A stretch of 64,000 nucleotides of DNA from Desulfofustis limnaeus (GCF_023169885.1 NZ_AP025516.1:1883501-1947500); one strand, 5' to 3'. Shown: positions 18,142-27,047, numbered from the stretch's first letter. Notes: a model not told the origin generated them from the letters alone. A program made the numbers and translations.

Positions 18142-19644
18142 TTAAAACTTCCGTTCGGCCAGCTCGACGGCCCGGCGCAGACCCATCGATTTGTTGACCG
18201 TCTCCTCGAATTCCGCCTGTGGATCAGAGTCGGCCACGATCCCGGCGCCGGCCTGGATAAAGACCTCTGTGCCGTGCAGCACAAAGGTACGGATGGTGAT
18301 ACAAAAATCCATGTTGCCGGAGAAGCCGAAATAGCCCACCGAACCGGCGTAGGGTCCACGCCGCTGTGGCTCCAACTCTTCGATGATCTCCATGGCCCTG
18401 ATCTTGGGAGCGCCACTGACGGTACCCGCCGGGAAACAAGCCGATACCACGTCAAACTGGTCACAACCAGGGGCGATGGTCCCGTGCACGCCCGACACCA
18501 GATGCATGACGTGGCTGTAGCGCTCCACGGTCATCAAGTCCTTGACCCGCACACTGCCGCCCCGGGCCACCCGCCCCACATCGTTGCGGCCCAGATCGAC
18601 CAGCATCAGATGCTCGGCGCGCTCCTTCGGATCAGCCAGCAGTTCCTGCTCCAAGGCCGCGTCTTCACTGGCATCTCTGCCTCGCGGCCTGGTTCCGGCA
18701 ATCGGTCGCAACTCGATCGACTCGCCTTCTTTCCTAACCAGAATCTCCGGTGATGAGCCGATCTGCACCAACTCCCCGAACTTGAGAAAAAAGAGGTACG
18801 GACTCGGGTTGATATGCCGCAGAGCACGATACATCGACAGGGGCGAGGCCTCGGTGGTGGTCTGGAAGCGTTGTGACAACACCACCTGGAAGATATCGCC
18901 GGCCCGAATATATTCCTTGGCCCGCTCGACCATCTCATGAAACTGGCGGGCCTCCATGTTGGCGGTAAAGCTGTGGGGTCTCGGTTCACCTCGGTGGCGC
19001 TCGAAAAAGCCTGCCGGAACCGGCGCCGCAAGGGCGGATACCACTTTTTGCAGGCGGGTGACCCCGTCGTGGTAGTGCATCCCCGGGTCGTCGCCGCTGC
19101 CGGTATCTACCCAACAGATGACGGTAACGGTCTGCCGCAGGTTGTCGTGCACCAGGACGGTACCGGGGATCATGAAAGAGGCGTCGGGAACAGTCAGATG
19201 TTCATGAAGATCCGGCAGCTTTTCCATGAAACGGACCATGTCATAGCCCAGATAGCCGACGGCGCCGCCGCAGAAACGGGGCAGGTCGGCATCGTCCCAG
19301 GCATCCATATCCTGCAGTATCCGGCGCAGGATCAGCAACGGGTTGTCCTCGGTCATCCGGCTCCACTGGTCGCCGCTGTGCGGTGACGAAACATGCACCT
19401 GGTGATCGACCGAGCGAAAGAGGAGGAGCGGATCAAAACCGATGAACGAATAGCGCCCCCATTTTTCACCACCTTCCATGCTCTCGAACAGAAAGACCTG
19501 CTCCTGCTCGTTGTAGATTTTGCAGAACAGAGTCAACGGCGTATCCAGATCGGCAATGATCGTCGCTGCGATCGACACCAACCGCTTGCTCTCTGCCCGG
19601 CGGCAGAACTCCGTTGGATCGGGGGTGATATCAACTGCGGTCAT
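18142..19644 (-). CDS. trpE: Anthranilate synthase component I
   Basis: Converts chorismate and ammonia to anthranilate. 500 residues. The tryptophan feedback region is recognisable as FESMEGGEKWGRYSFIG. The chorismate-binding half carries FQVVLSQRF, IAGTRPRGRD, DLGRNDVGRVA and PAGTVSGAPKIRAMEII. First gene of the operon. The ~90-nt upstream stretch contains no Trp-rich leader peptide, so attenuation of the enteric kind is not supported; control may be by feedback inhibition or a distant promoter. Confidence 0.97.
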   Translation of the reverse strand: MTAVDITPDPTEFCRRAESKRLVSIAATIIADLDTPLTLFCKIYNEQEQVFLFESMEGGEKWGRYSFIGFDPLLLFRSVDHQVHVSSPHSGDQWSRMTEDNPLLILRRILQDMDAWDDADLPRFCGGAVGYLGYDMVRFMEKLPDLHEHLTVPDASFMIPGTVLVHDNLRQTVTVICWVDTGSGDDPGMHYHDGVTRLQKVVSALAAPVPAGFFERHRGEPRPHSFTANMEARQFHEMVERAKEYIRAGDIFQVVLSQRFQTTTEASPLSMYRALRHINPSPYLFFLKFGELVQIGSSPEILVRKEGESIELRPIAGTRPRGRDASEDAALEQELLADPKERAEHLMLVDLGRNDVGRVARGGSVRVKDLMTVERYSHVMHLVSGVHGTIAPGCDQFDVVSACFPAGTVSGAPKIRAMEIIEELEPQRRGPYAGSVGYFGFSGNMDFCITIRTFVLHGTEVFIQAGAGIVADSDPQAEFEETVNKSMGLRRAVELAERKF

Positions 19645-19734
19645 GGTCGACGGCGCCTATGAAGAAACTGAAAAGACAAACAATACGAAAAGATAACACA
19701 TCGATGCCCAGGCCGCATCAGTGATCGTACGAAC

Positions 19735-19772
19735 AAAAAAACCGCCTGGGCAGGGATGCCCGGCGGTTTTTT
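19735..19772 (-). terminator. Terminator of rpsT
   Basis: AACCGCC(T)GGGCA and TGCCCGGCGGTT pair (12 bp, one bulged base, GGGA loop) with T tracts on both strands. On the minus strand it lies just after the rpsT stop and before trpE. Confidence 0.85.
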
Positions 19773-19812
19773 CCACCTGCACGACGAATCGTTCGGTTCG
19801 CTTCGCTGCTAC

Positions 19813-20085
19813 TCAGGCACTGGTCTCCATGCCGTTGACCCGCTTGGTCAGGCGTGAGATCTTGCGCGAAGCGTTCTTCTTGTGGATGGTCCCTTTCGAG
19901 GCCGTCTTGGCGATAACCGGGACAGTAACGGCCAAGGCCGCCTTCGCCTCTTCTGCCGAACCGGTCTCAATGACCTGGTTCAGACTTCTGATGGCGGTTT
20001 TCATTTTTGAACGATTGACACGGTTGCGCATCCGGCGAACCTGGGATTGACGATTCCGTTTTTCCGCTGATTTATGATTAGCCAC
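19813..20085 (-). CDS. rpsT: 30S ribosomal protein S20
   Basis: Primary 16S rRNA-binding protein of the small subunit. 90 residues, highly basic, with the family start MANHKSAEKRNRQSQ and the TIHKKNASRKISRL region. Preceded by a good AGGAGG, a promoter at 20191-20223 and followed by its own terminator, so it is monocistronic. Confidence 0.97.
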   Translation of the reverse strand: MANHKSAEKRNRQSQVRRMRNRVNRSKMKTAIRSLNQVIETGSAEEAKAALAVTVPVIAKTASKGTIHKKNASRKISRLTKRVNGMETSA

Positions 20086-20190
20086 GAATTACTTCCTCCT
20101 GTTTGGACCTGTTCTATCTCTGGCTGATTGTCCGGCTCGGTACGTAAAGATACCCTGACGGCGCAGGGTGTCCAGCTTGCGTGAAAGACT

Positions 20191-20223
20191 GATATATTTA
20201 ATGCGATATGGGAGTCAAGTCAA
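20191..20223 (-). promoter_or_regulatory. Probable rpsT promoter
   Basis: Minus strand has two overlapping TTGACT boxes (plus 20218-20223 and 20213-20218) and TATATC (plus 20191-20196), 16 nt from the second box. The 5' leader would be about 100 nt. Confidence 0.5.
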
Positions 20224-20279
20224 TAACAATTATATCTTAGCCCACCATTTCAATCATGGGGCAGGCCCCTGCTTTCTGT

Positions 20280-20309
20280 TTGACAGAACCAGTTCGGGTG
20301 CGCTACGCT
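20280..20309 (+). promoter_or_regulatory. Possible promoter of the cyclic-nucleotide-binding protein gene
   Basis: A perfect TTGACA at 20280-20285 is followed after 18 nt by TACGCT, a weak -10. It lies about 90 nt before the chosen GTG start, in the otherwise gene-free stretch 20086-20395. Confidence 0.35.
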
Positions 20310-20395
20310 CAAACGGATGGCACCGCCATGGATGGCATTGGCGGCCGCCGATCGACAGCACCTTGACCGGTTGTACCCAACCCAGAGCCGAGACC

Positions 20396-21493
20396 GTGAG
20401 CTTTCCCAGGATCGTTTTTCGCATCATCGAGAACCGGCGTTGCCCGCTCTACCACTATGGCGACGAGTTCAGCGTAACCGGGATCGCCATCTCCATGAAC
20501 AACGGGGAAGAGCAGTCTTTTTTCACCACTTCGGTCGTCTATTCCCCGGCGAAAAAGGAGGTCTGCAAGATACTCACCGGTGACTTGACCCGCCTCGTCA
20601 TCCAATACGAGCGGGGGGACAAGATCCCGGTATGCCTGGTCTCCTGCAGTGGCTGTACCGGATCGATCAAGCTCGAGCACAGCAGTGACAACCGCTTGAT
20701 CGCACCTGAAAGCCCTCCCTCCTCCAATGAAATCGGCTCGATGATGCACCTCTTCAGCGATTTCGCCTTTTTCAGGAACATCGAAAATCACCATCTGGAA
20801 AAAGTTGTCCAGTTTTTTCGCCTGAGTACCTACCGAAAAGGCGACATCATTTTGCGCAAGGGAGAATCCGGAGGAAATTTCTTTATCATCGTCACCGGTG
20901 GCGTCAACGTCATCAACGAGGTCGGCATCACCATCTCAAAACTGGGTAAAGGCGATGTCTTCGGCGAGATGAGCCTGATCTGCAACGAGAAGGTCAGCGC
21001 CACCATCCAGGCCCGGGAAGAGACCTCGATCATCTATATCGACAAGGCCAATTTCAAGAGAATCATCGATCAGTACCCGACCATTCAACTGTATTTCTCC
21101 CGGCTCATGGCCAGCCGACTCAACAAAGCGAACATGATCAGGACCGAGGACCTCTCCTCAGCAATGATCGGCAACCTCACCGAAATACCGGCCGAGGCGC
21201 TGTTTCAGACCCTGAACATGAACAGCAAGACGGGAATCCTGACCATCAGCGAGTTACCCCGGGGAACGGCCCGTTTTTCGTTCCGGCAGGGCAGCCTGAT
21301 CAAGGCCAAATACGATATCTTTTCGGGTGAGGCGGCCTTCTACGAGATATTGAAGGAGCATCAGGGGCGCTTCCGTTTCACCCCCGGCATCCCGCCGGAA
21401 GACTTCGAGATACCGGAGATCGGCTATTTCATGAAACTGCTGATCGAAGGCATGCGGCGCATCGACGAGACCAGGAACAAGCTGACCAATTGA
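20396..21493 (+). CDS. Cyclic nucleotide-binding domain protein with C-terminal DUF4388
   Basis: Probable signalling protein. An N-terminal ~115-residue domain is unrecognised (FRIIENRRCPLYHYGDEFSVTGIAI..., Cys-rich CLVSCSGCTGSIK). A cNMP-binding domain follows (FFRNIENHHLEKVVQFF...GDIILRKGESGGNFFII...GDVFGEMSLICNEKVSATI), with the phosphate cassette FGEMSLICNEKVSATI, in which the usual Arg-Ser/Ala is replaced by Lys-Val-Ser. A DUF4388/PATAN-like domain ends it (LFQTLNMNSKTGILTIS). The frame is open back to 20168, but the upstream part looks non-coding; GTG 20396 is my choice. Ligand unknown. Confidence 0.8.
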   Translation: MSFPRIVFRIIENRRCPLYHYGDEFSVTGIAISMNNGEEQSFFTTSVVYSPAKKEVCKILTGDLTRLVIQYERGDKIPVCLVSCSGCTGSIKLEHSSDNRLIAPESPPSSNEIGSMMHLFSDFAFFRNIENHHLEKVVQFFRLSTYRKGDIILRKGESGGNFFIIVTGGVNVINEVGITISKLGKGDVFGEMSLICNEKVSATIQAREETSIIYIDKANFKRIIDQYPTIQLYFSRLMASRLNKANMIRTEDLSSAMIGNLTEIPAEALFQTLNMNSKTGILTISELPRGTARFSFRQGSLIKAKYDIFSGEAAFYEILKEHQGRFRFTPGIPPEDFEIPEIGYFMKLLIEGMRRIDETRNKLTN

Positions 21494-21505
21494 CCCACAC
21501 CAGCT

Positions 21506-23692
21506 TCACTCAAGCGTTCCCCGGTAGTTGAAGGTCGGCAGCGGTGCCCCCTTCTCCGTCCCCAGCAGGCGACGGCCCACGTGTTCCAGCTCCTTGCGGC
21601 CGGTCTTCAGACCGGACAGATCGATGACCAGGTAAGCGAGTCCCACCTGCTGCAGCTCATCCTGGTAGGGCAGCAGCGAAAAGGGCCGCTGCGGTCGGGT
21701 GACCGTGCCGCCCTCCTGCTTTTCGATGACGAACGATTCCCGTTTCGGGCTCAGCAAGGGCCGTCCGTAGACGAAATGATCGGCAGTCAGCCGCGAGGTA
21801 AACAGCGGTGGCGCACCGTAGACCGTCAGGCCGAGCAAGGGTTTTCTGCCGCCCCGCTGCTGCCGGCTGCCCACCTGTTGTCGCCAGGCTGCCATCGTTT
21901 GGTGCAGACAGGTGCGATCCATTTCGATACAGAGTTGCGCCCCGAGCAGTCCCTCCGAGAAGACCAGGTCCAACGCCTGCGTGTTGAGCAGGTTGAGGGT
22001 GTAATCGCCAAAAAGTGAGACCTTATGCCCGGCGAAAAAGGCCATCTGGCTCAAATGGCCAATCTGAAAACTGCGAAACCCGGAGCGAATGAGGATATCG
22101 ATATCCCGCTGCAGATGGTCGATCCCGGCCGGCACGACCACCGGCGGAAGCGCCCAGATGATCTCCGGGCCGCCCCCTTTACGCAGACCTTTGAGCTGGC
22201 CGGCAAAGGACACCGTCTTTTTCTGCAGATTCACCAGGACTCGCCGCGGGCGAAACGGCAACCGCTGGAACAGCAGCTGCGGCGTATCCGTGCGCACCCA
22301 CAGCTCCGGTTTCGCTGCAGGGAAAAGCCGGTCGGGCTTTGCAGCGTTGCTTCGGGATCGATCCCCGGTACCTTCCGGTATGATCGCCCGGCGCAGCCTC
22401 TGGCTCTTCGCCTTGACCTGCTTCTGCCGCTCAGTCGCCGGCTCCCAACGAGGCAGCTCGCGGGCATCGGGCGGTAGCAGGTCTGCTGCGCTTTCGCCGC
22501 TGTCCACACGGTAGACGTCGAAGTGAGTGGGGCCCCGGGCGGGGCCGAGCGTCGCCGGCAGCAGCAAGGCCACCCGCTGCCCCGGCTGCGCCGCCGCCAC
22601 CCTCGACGGGCCGGCCGTGATTGCCTGGAGGGTAAAGGCGACCCGCTCGCCTGAGCGCTCGTCATGGATGCGGATACGGTCGCCAACCCGGCAGGGCTGC
22701 TTCACCGCCACCCTACCGTAACATCCGTCCGGGCGGTCCTGAAGCGACTGAATACGGCCAAGATAGCTGCCCATGTTACCGGAATGGTGCGGCGTGATCG
22801 CCCCTTTGGGCTGCTGGCTGCGCAGGAAGCCGGACGAGGTCTTGCGCCCGAGGGCCTCGGGAATCAGCTGCCGGGCCTCGCGGATGGCCTGCTCGGCGTC
22901 TCTTTCGGGGGCATCGATGACCATCCGGTAGGCCCTGACCACCCGGTCGACGTAGGTGGGTGAACGCAACCTGCCTTCAATTTTCAGCGAGTCGATGCCG
23001 AGCCGCTTCAATTCGGGAACCAGAGCCAACCCTTCCAGGTCGTTCATGGAAAAAAAATAGCCGGACCTGGCCTTGCCACCACCCTGGCTGCCGGCCACCG
23101 AAAACTTGCGGCGGCACGGCTGCACGCAGGTGCCGCGCAAGCCGCTCTTGCCGCCGAAAAAAGAGGAAAACAAGCACAACCCGGAATAGGAAAAACACAT
23201 GGCGCCATGGATGAAGATTTCCAGCTCGATCTGCTTGTCCCGCGCCAGTGCGGCTATTTCCTTGAGGGTCAGCTCCCGGGCCAGGACCGCCCGGGCGCAC
23301 CCGTAACGTTGCAGCAAGGCGAGCCCCTGGCGGTTGCAGGAAGACAGCAGGGTGGAGCCGTGCAGTCGCAGATCGGGAAAAAAGCTGCGCGCCAGTCGGA
23401 TAAGCCCCAGATCCTGGACGATCAACGCATCCGGCCCGACTTCCTCGAGCCAGCAAAGAGTCTCGAGCAGCAGCGGCAGATCGGTCTCCCGCACCAGGCT
23501 GTTGAGGGCGATATGGACCTTCTTGCCGCGCCGATGGGCATAGTGCACCATGGCCCCGATCTCCGGCAGACTGAGATCGCGGGCCAGATTCCTGGCGTTG
23601 AGTCGGGGAGCCCCCAGATAGACGGCGTCCGCCCCGGCCTCGATGGCCACCAGGAACGTGTCTTGCGTACCGGCCGGGGCGAGTAGTTCCAC
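21506..23692 (-). CDS. U32-family peptidase-like RNA hydroxylation protein (RlhA-like, with DUF3656)
   Basis: U32 family; known members (RlhA, TrhP) act in hydroxylation of rRNA or tRNA rather than proteolysis. N-terminal U32 domain: ELLAPAGTQDTFLVAIEAGADAVYLG-like start, GAMCFSYSGLCLFSSFFGG and GTCVQPCRRKF (the Cys set that binds an Fe-S cluster), SLKIEGRLRSPTYV. A central beta-rich DUF3656 region (about residues 340-440) and a second TIM-like part follow. GTG 23692 has AGAGG 6 nt upstream and lies 10 nt after the pyrR stop. About 728 residues, near RlhA-like length with the insertion. Exact RNA target is not readable from sequence. Confidence 0.85.
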   Translation of the reverse strand: MELLAPAGTQDTFLVAIEAGADAVYLGAPRLNARNLARDLSLPEIGAMVHYAHRRGKKVHIALNSLVRETDLPLLLETLCWLEEVGPDALIVQDLGLIRLARSFFPDLRLHGSTLLSSCNRQGLALLQRYGCARAVLARELTLKEIAALARDKQIELEIFIHGAMCFSYSGLCLFSSFFGGKSGLRGTCVQPCRRKFSVAGSQGGGKARSGYFFSMNDLEGLALVPELKRLGIDSLKIEGRLRSPTYVDRVVRAYRMVIDAPERDAEQAIREARQLIPEALGRKTSSGFLRSQQPKGAITPHHSGNMGSYLGRIQSLQDRPDGCYGRVAVKQPCRVGDRIRIHDERSGERVAFTLQAITAGPSRVAAAQPGQRVALLLPATLGPARGPTHFDVYRVDSGESAADLLPPDARELPRWEPATERQKQVKAKSQRLRRAIIPEGTGDRSRSNAAKPDRLFPAAKPELWVRTDTPQLLFQRLPFRPRRVLVNLQKKTVSFAGQLKGLRKGGGPEIIWALPPVVVPAGIDHLQRDIDILIRSGFRSFQIGHLSQMAFFAGHKVSLFGDYTLNLLNTQALDLVFSEGLLGAQLCIEMDRTCLHQTMAAWRQQVGSRQQRGGRKPLLGLTVYGAPPLFTSRLTADHFVYGRPLLSPKRESFVIEKQEGGTVTRPQRPFSLLPYQDELQQVGLAYLVIDLSGLKTGRKELEHVGRRLLGTEKGAPLPTFNYRGTLE

Positions 23693-23702
23693 AGGGATCC
23701 TC

Positions 23703-24239
23703 TCAGCGCTCGATGACCACTTGATCCTGGCCGCCCATTTCGGACAGCTGGACCTCGATCCGCTCATCCGGGCGGACGGCGGTGATCAGACCCACATAAT
23801 CCGGCTGGATGGGCAATTGTCGTTCGCCGCGATCGACCAGGCAAGCCAGCTGAATGGTATGCGGCCGCCCGTAATCCATCAAGGCGTCCATGGCGGCGCG
23901 AATGGTCCGGCCGGTATAGATGACATCGTCGACCAGTACCAGTTCCACCCCTTCGATATCGAAATCGATCGAGGTTGTCTTCACCACCGGGTTCTGGCTG
24001 ATCAGGCTCCAGTCATCCCGGTACAAGGTGATGTCGAGGGCACCGCTGGCGGTCGGCACCGAGGTCTGGACATCGATGATTTTTTTGATCCGCTCGGCCA
24101 GGAACACACCGCGGGTATGTATGCCGACAATGGCCAGACGACCGGCGGCCTGGTTGCGCTCGAGGATCTGCAGCGAGATCCGTTGCAGCGCCAGACGCAG
24201 TTCCTCCCCATTCATGATGATCTGTAGCGAGTTGCTCAT
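23703..24239 (-). CDS. pyrR: PyrR bifunctional regulator / uracil phosphoribosyltransferase
   Basis: Regulates pyrimidine genes by RNA binding in many bacteria and has uracil phosphoribosyltransferase activity. 178 residues; PRPP loop VLVDDVIYTGRTIRAAMDAL and the TLYRDDWS flexible-loop region are intact. ATG 24239 overlaps the purN stop (ATGA). Placed among purine genes and not in a pyrimidine operon; no PyrR-binding anti-antiterminator was recognised nearby. Confidence 0.93.
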   Translation of the reverse strand: MSNSLQIIMNGEELRLALQRISLQILERNQAAGRLAIVGIHTRGVFLAERIKKIIDVQTSVPTASGALDITLYRDDWSLISQNPVVKTTSIDFDIEGVELVLVDDVIYTGRTIRAAMDALMDYGRPHTIQLACLVDRGERQLPIQPDYVGLITAVRPDERIEVQLSEMGGQDQVVIER

Positions 24240-24817
24240 CGATGCACCCTCTCCCAGAAATAATCGATTCCCTTCTCGTCGACGAGGTTGAGCGCTTCCG
24301 GGAAAGCCTCGCACTCGGCGGCAAAAACCTTGGCAGCAATCTCCTTGACCGTATCCTCCAGCCCGAGACCGACGCATTTTTGTACGATGATCGGCCCCTG
24401 GTCGTAGGCCTCATCGGCGAAATGGACGGTGCAACCACTCACCAGACAGCCGCGCTGTCTCACCGCCCGATGCACGCGATCACCGTAGAATCCGGCACCG
24501 CAGAACAGCGGGATCAGCGAGGGGTGGATGTTGACCACGCGCCGCTGCAGGTGCGGCGGCGGGACATAGAGCTTCAGGTAACCGGCCAGGCAGACGATGT
24601 CGATCTGGTACGCCGCCAGGATGGCATTGGTCTGCTCGCTGTCGGCCGCCACGAAGGCCGGATAACCGTAACGGCGCGCTTTGTCCAGGCCGAGCGCCGA
24701 GGCCACGTTGGAGACCACCACCTGGATCGATCCGGCCAGCGTACCGGCCTGGATCCGCTCGTGAAAATTGTCCAGGGTCCGGCCGCTGCCGGAGAGCAAG
24801 ACCGCCATGTTCAGCAT
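24236..24817 (-). CDS. purN: Phosphoribosylglycinamide formyltransferase
   Basis: Formylates GAR using 10-formyl-THF in purine synthesis. Motifs: LLSGSGRTLDNF, catalytic Asn and His in VNIHPSLIPLF, and Asp in DQGPIIVQK. The loop after the active site (FCGAGFYGDRVHRAV) differs from the enteric PFPGxHA type, as in some deltaproteobacterial enzymes. ATG 24817 has GGTGG 8 nt upstream; GTG 24829 is an alternative. 54 nt after the IMP cyclohydrolase gene. Confidence 0.93.
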   Translation of the reverse strand: MLNMAVLLSGSGRTLDNFHERIQAGTLAGSIQVVVSNVASALGLDKARRYGYPAFVAADSEQTNAILAAYQIDIVCLAGYLKLYVPPPHLQRRVVNIHPSLIPLFCGAGFYGDRVHRAVRQRGCLVSGCTVHFADEAYDQGPIIVQKCVGLGLEDTVKEIAAKVFAAECEAFPEALNLVDEKGIDYFWERVHR

Positions 24818-24871
24818 GATGGATACCACCGTGTCGCAATTGGCTGCAGAAAAAACTGATGGCGCATCGGC

Positions 24872-25468
24872 TCAACTGACGGTAGCCGGGTCGATCCGAT
24901 TCAACCAGGCGGAGATGGCCGTGTCGTAGCGTGAGGTCAGGTCAAACACCTTTTGCGCCAGCCGGAACCGGGTGGCCAGCGTGGTCGTGCCCTGGCTGCC
25001 GATTTCCGCCAGCACCAGGTCGTAATCGGCCGGATCGACCACCACGGTGACATCGCGATAGTTCTTGGCTGCTGCTCGCAACAGGGTCGGTCCGCCGATA
25101 TCGATATTTTCGATGGCCTCGTCCAGTGAACAGCGGGGATCGGCCACCGTCTTTTCAAACGCGTAGAGATTGACGGCCACCAGATCTATCGGTTGCAACC
25201 CGTGCTCACGGCATTGTCGCAGGTGGTCCTGGTTGGCCCGCTGATGTAAAATACCGCCGTGGACGGCCGGGTGCAGTGTCTTCACCCGGCCGTCGAGCAT
25301 CTCGGGAAATCCGGTAAAATCAGACACATCGACAACGTCGATGCCGTGCTCGCGAAGCTTTTTGGCAGTACCACCGGTGGAGAGAATTTCGATATGTGCC
25401 GCAACGAGTCCGGCGGCAAAGGTTTCAATCCCGGTCTTGTCGGTAAGGCTGATTAAGGCCCGTCTCAT
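24872..25468 (-). CDS. purH: IMP cyclohydrolase, standalone N-terminal half of PurH
   Basis: Closes FAICAR to IMP. 198 residues corresponding only to the MGS-like IMP cyclohydrolase domain of the usual ~510-residue bifunctional Pur[65 protein letters not shown]. It ends cleanly after [12 protein letters not shown] with a stop; only ~54 nt lie before purN, so the AICAR transformylase half is not nearby in another frame. ATG 25468 matches family starts (GGAGGAG upstream). Confidence 0.93.
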   Translation of the reverse strand: MRRALISLTDKTGIETFAAGLVAAHIEILSTGGTAKKLREHGIDVVDVSDFTGFPEMLDGRVKTLHPAVHGGILHQRANQDHLRQCREHGLQPIDLVAVNLYAFEKTVADPRCSLDEAIENIDIGGPTLLRAAAKNYRDVTVVVDPADYDLVLAEIGSQGTTTLATRFRLAQKVFDLTSRYDTAISAWLNRIDPATVS

Positions 25469-25491
25469 GGTGTGCACCCGCTCCTCCCTCT

Positions 25492-25887
25492 TCACTCTTT
25501 TTTGATAAACGCCCTGATCTTGCGTCGATCGCGTTTGGACGGTCGTTTTGCCGGCGCGCTGTGCGAGGCCCCGAGCAGTTTTCTCGTCTCCTGTTCACGG
25601 CGGCGAATTTCCCGGCTCTCCTCGGTTTCCTCGTACAATTGCTGCGCCTCGACCGCCGGACGCCGATAGGCTGAAATACCGCGAACAACGATCGTATAGC
25701 TAATCTCGTTTTTGCTGATGGTCAAGACATCGTTGACCGCTACCGGCCGAGCCGGCCGGATCCGCGCCCCGTTGACGTGCACTTTGCCGCCGGAGACCGC
25801 CTGGGCGGCCTGGTTGCGTGTTTTGAAAAAGCGGGCGGCCCAGAGCCACTTGTCAATCCGTACCTTGGGCGACTCTGCCTCATTCAC
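25492..25887 (-). CDS. hslR: S4-domain RNA-binding protein (Hsp15 family)
   Basis: Hsp15-like protein; in E. coli it binds stalled 50S subunits carrying nascent chains. S4 domain at about residues 9-70 ([31 protein letters not shown]), then a basic C-terminal tail ([10 protein letters not shown]...[14 protein letters not shown]) typical of the family. GAGG 9 nt before the ATG. First gene of a run of minus-strand genes leading into purH, purN, pyrR. Confidence 0.9.
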   Translation of the reverse strand: MNEAESPKVRIDKWLWAARFFKTRNQAAQAVSGGKVHVNGARIRPARPVAVNDVLTISKNEISYTIVVRGISAYRRPAVEAQQLYEETEESREIRRREQETRKLLGASHSAPAKRPSKRDRRKIRAFIKKE

Positions 25888-26262
25888 GGCACAAACCTCA
25901 GATCAGGTTCAGGAGCTGCAGCTTACCCCGGGCATATCGGATCACGCCGGGAAATCAGGTTGATGGAAAAGCAGTTAACATACACCGAACCGCCGCCGGT
26001 CGCCCAGCAAAATCATCCTCCGCCCCCCGTGCTGTCTTCCGGCCTCCTGCCGGCGCAAGAAACCAATCGTATGCCGGGCAGCGGCCGGCAAATGCGGGCA
26101 ACCCGCTGTTTATGGTGGTGGCGGCAGCTGAAAAAAGGTAATACCTGTTGAGACAAACGCAGAGATGCCGAGCCCTGCCTGGTGGAACCCCCATCTCAGC
26201 TCCGGCATCGTTTCTCCGCCGTTCCCGGCCCGACTGTCCGGGGCTTTCAGGAGACCAGATTC
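25888..26262. other. Divergent intergenic region between hslR and folE2
   Basis: No gene recognised. An imperfect hairpin (GATGCCG 26164-26170 with CGGCATC 26203-26209, long loop) lies in the folE2 leader. It does not match a tetrahydrofolate riboswitch that I can recognise. Confidence 0.35.
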
Positions 26263-26289
26263 ATGAATAACGCCGCCAGCCGACCATGA
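26263..26289 (+). CDS. 8-codon leader ORF overlapping folE2
   Basis: ATG at 26263 with GGAG (26250-26253) 9 nt upstream encodes MNNAASRP and stops at a TGA that overlaps the folE2 ATG (ATGA). folE2 itself has no ribosome site, so translation of folE2 is probably coupled to this peptide. Its sequence has no run of a single rare amino acid. Too short for ordinary gene finders; may be only a coupling device. Confidence 0.5.
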   Translation: MNNAASRP

Positions 26290-27047
26290 CCATCAAAACA
26301 GCCGGGGTCAAAGACATCAAGTTGCCGATAACGGTACTGCAGAAAGACGGCAACAGCCAGCACACCATCGCCACCATCAGCCTTCGCGTCCGCATGTCGG
26401 CCACTCTGCCGGCGGATTGCATTGCCACGTTGACGGCGGTGATGAATCGTCATATCGATCGCATCAGCGTTGCCTCTTTCCCCTCTCTGCTGGACGATGT
26501 CCAGGAATCGTTCCAGGCTCAAAGCGCCCGGATCGACATGAGTTTCCCCTATTTTCTCGAGAAGATGGCCCCGGTCTCGCGGACCAGGAGCCTGATGGAA
26601 TATCATTGCGGCTTCAGTGGCGGGATCGGCGACGACGACGGCTTTCTGCTCACCGTCACGGTGCCGGTGACGACGCTGTGCCCCTGCTCCCGCGAGATCA
26701 GTGAGGCGGGGGCGCACAACCAGCGGGCCGAAGTCACCCTAAGCGCCCGCTTCCGTAAAATGGTCTGGGCGGAAGATCTGATCAGCATGGTGGAACAATG
26801 TGCATCCTGCGAGTTGTTCGCGCTACTCAAGCGTCCGGATGAGAAGTATGTGACCGAACAGGCCTTCAACAACCCGATGTTCGTCGAGGACGTGGTCCGC
26901 AAGGTCGCCGTGGAGGCCTTGCAGCACCCCCTAATAACCTGGTTCTCCGCCGGCGTGGAAAGCTACGAGTCAATTCACAAGCACAGTGCCTACGCCTATG
27001 TCGACAGTGGCGATATCAGGGCCAAGAACGGCCTGCGGCTGCCCTGA
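26286..27047 (+). CDS. folE2: GTP cyclohydrolase FolE2 (type IB)
   Basis: Zinc-independent type of GTP cyclohydrolase I, giving dihydroneopterin triphosphate for folate and queuosine pathways. 253 residues, COG1469 family: start KDIKLPITVLQKDG, TIDM-like Asp-rich centre, metal ligand Cys in TTLCPCSREISEAGAHNQRA, and late MFVEDVVRKVA and VESYESIHKHSAYAY. FolE2 uses metals other than zinc and is often zinc-repressed; no Zur box was identified here. Start decided by overlap with the leader ORF. Confidence 0.93.
   Translation: MTIKTAGVKDIKLPITVLQKDGNSQHTIATISLRVRMSATLPADCIATLTAVMNRHIDRISVASFPSLLDDVQESFQAQSARIDMSFPYFLEKMAPVSRTRSLMEYHCGFSGGIGDDDGFLLTVTVPVTTLCPCSREISEAGAHNQRAEVTLSARFRKMVWAEDLISMVEQCASCELFALLKRPDEKYVTEQAFNNPMFVEDVVRKVAVEALQHPLITWFSAGVESYESIHKHSAYAYVDSGDIRAKNGLRLP

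Noticed and set aside
17548..18753. 401-codon plus-strand frame opposite trpG and trpE
   Set aside because: Runs across two real genes on the other strand; no start signal, no family.
19645..19734. trp attenuator / leader peptide before trpE
   Set aside because: No Trp codons in any short frame and no antiterminator pair; the nearby hairpin is the rpsT terminator.
24818..24871. Frameshifted C-terminal half of purH after the IMP cyclohydrolase
   Set aside because: Only 54 nt remain before purN; no room for a transformylase domain in any frame.
25888..26262. Possible tetrahydrofolate or other riboswitch before folE2
   Set aside because: Only one imperfect long-loop hairpin; no match to conserved riboswitch cores that I can recognise.
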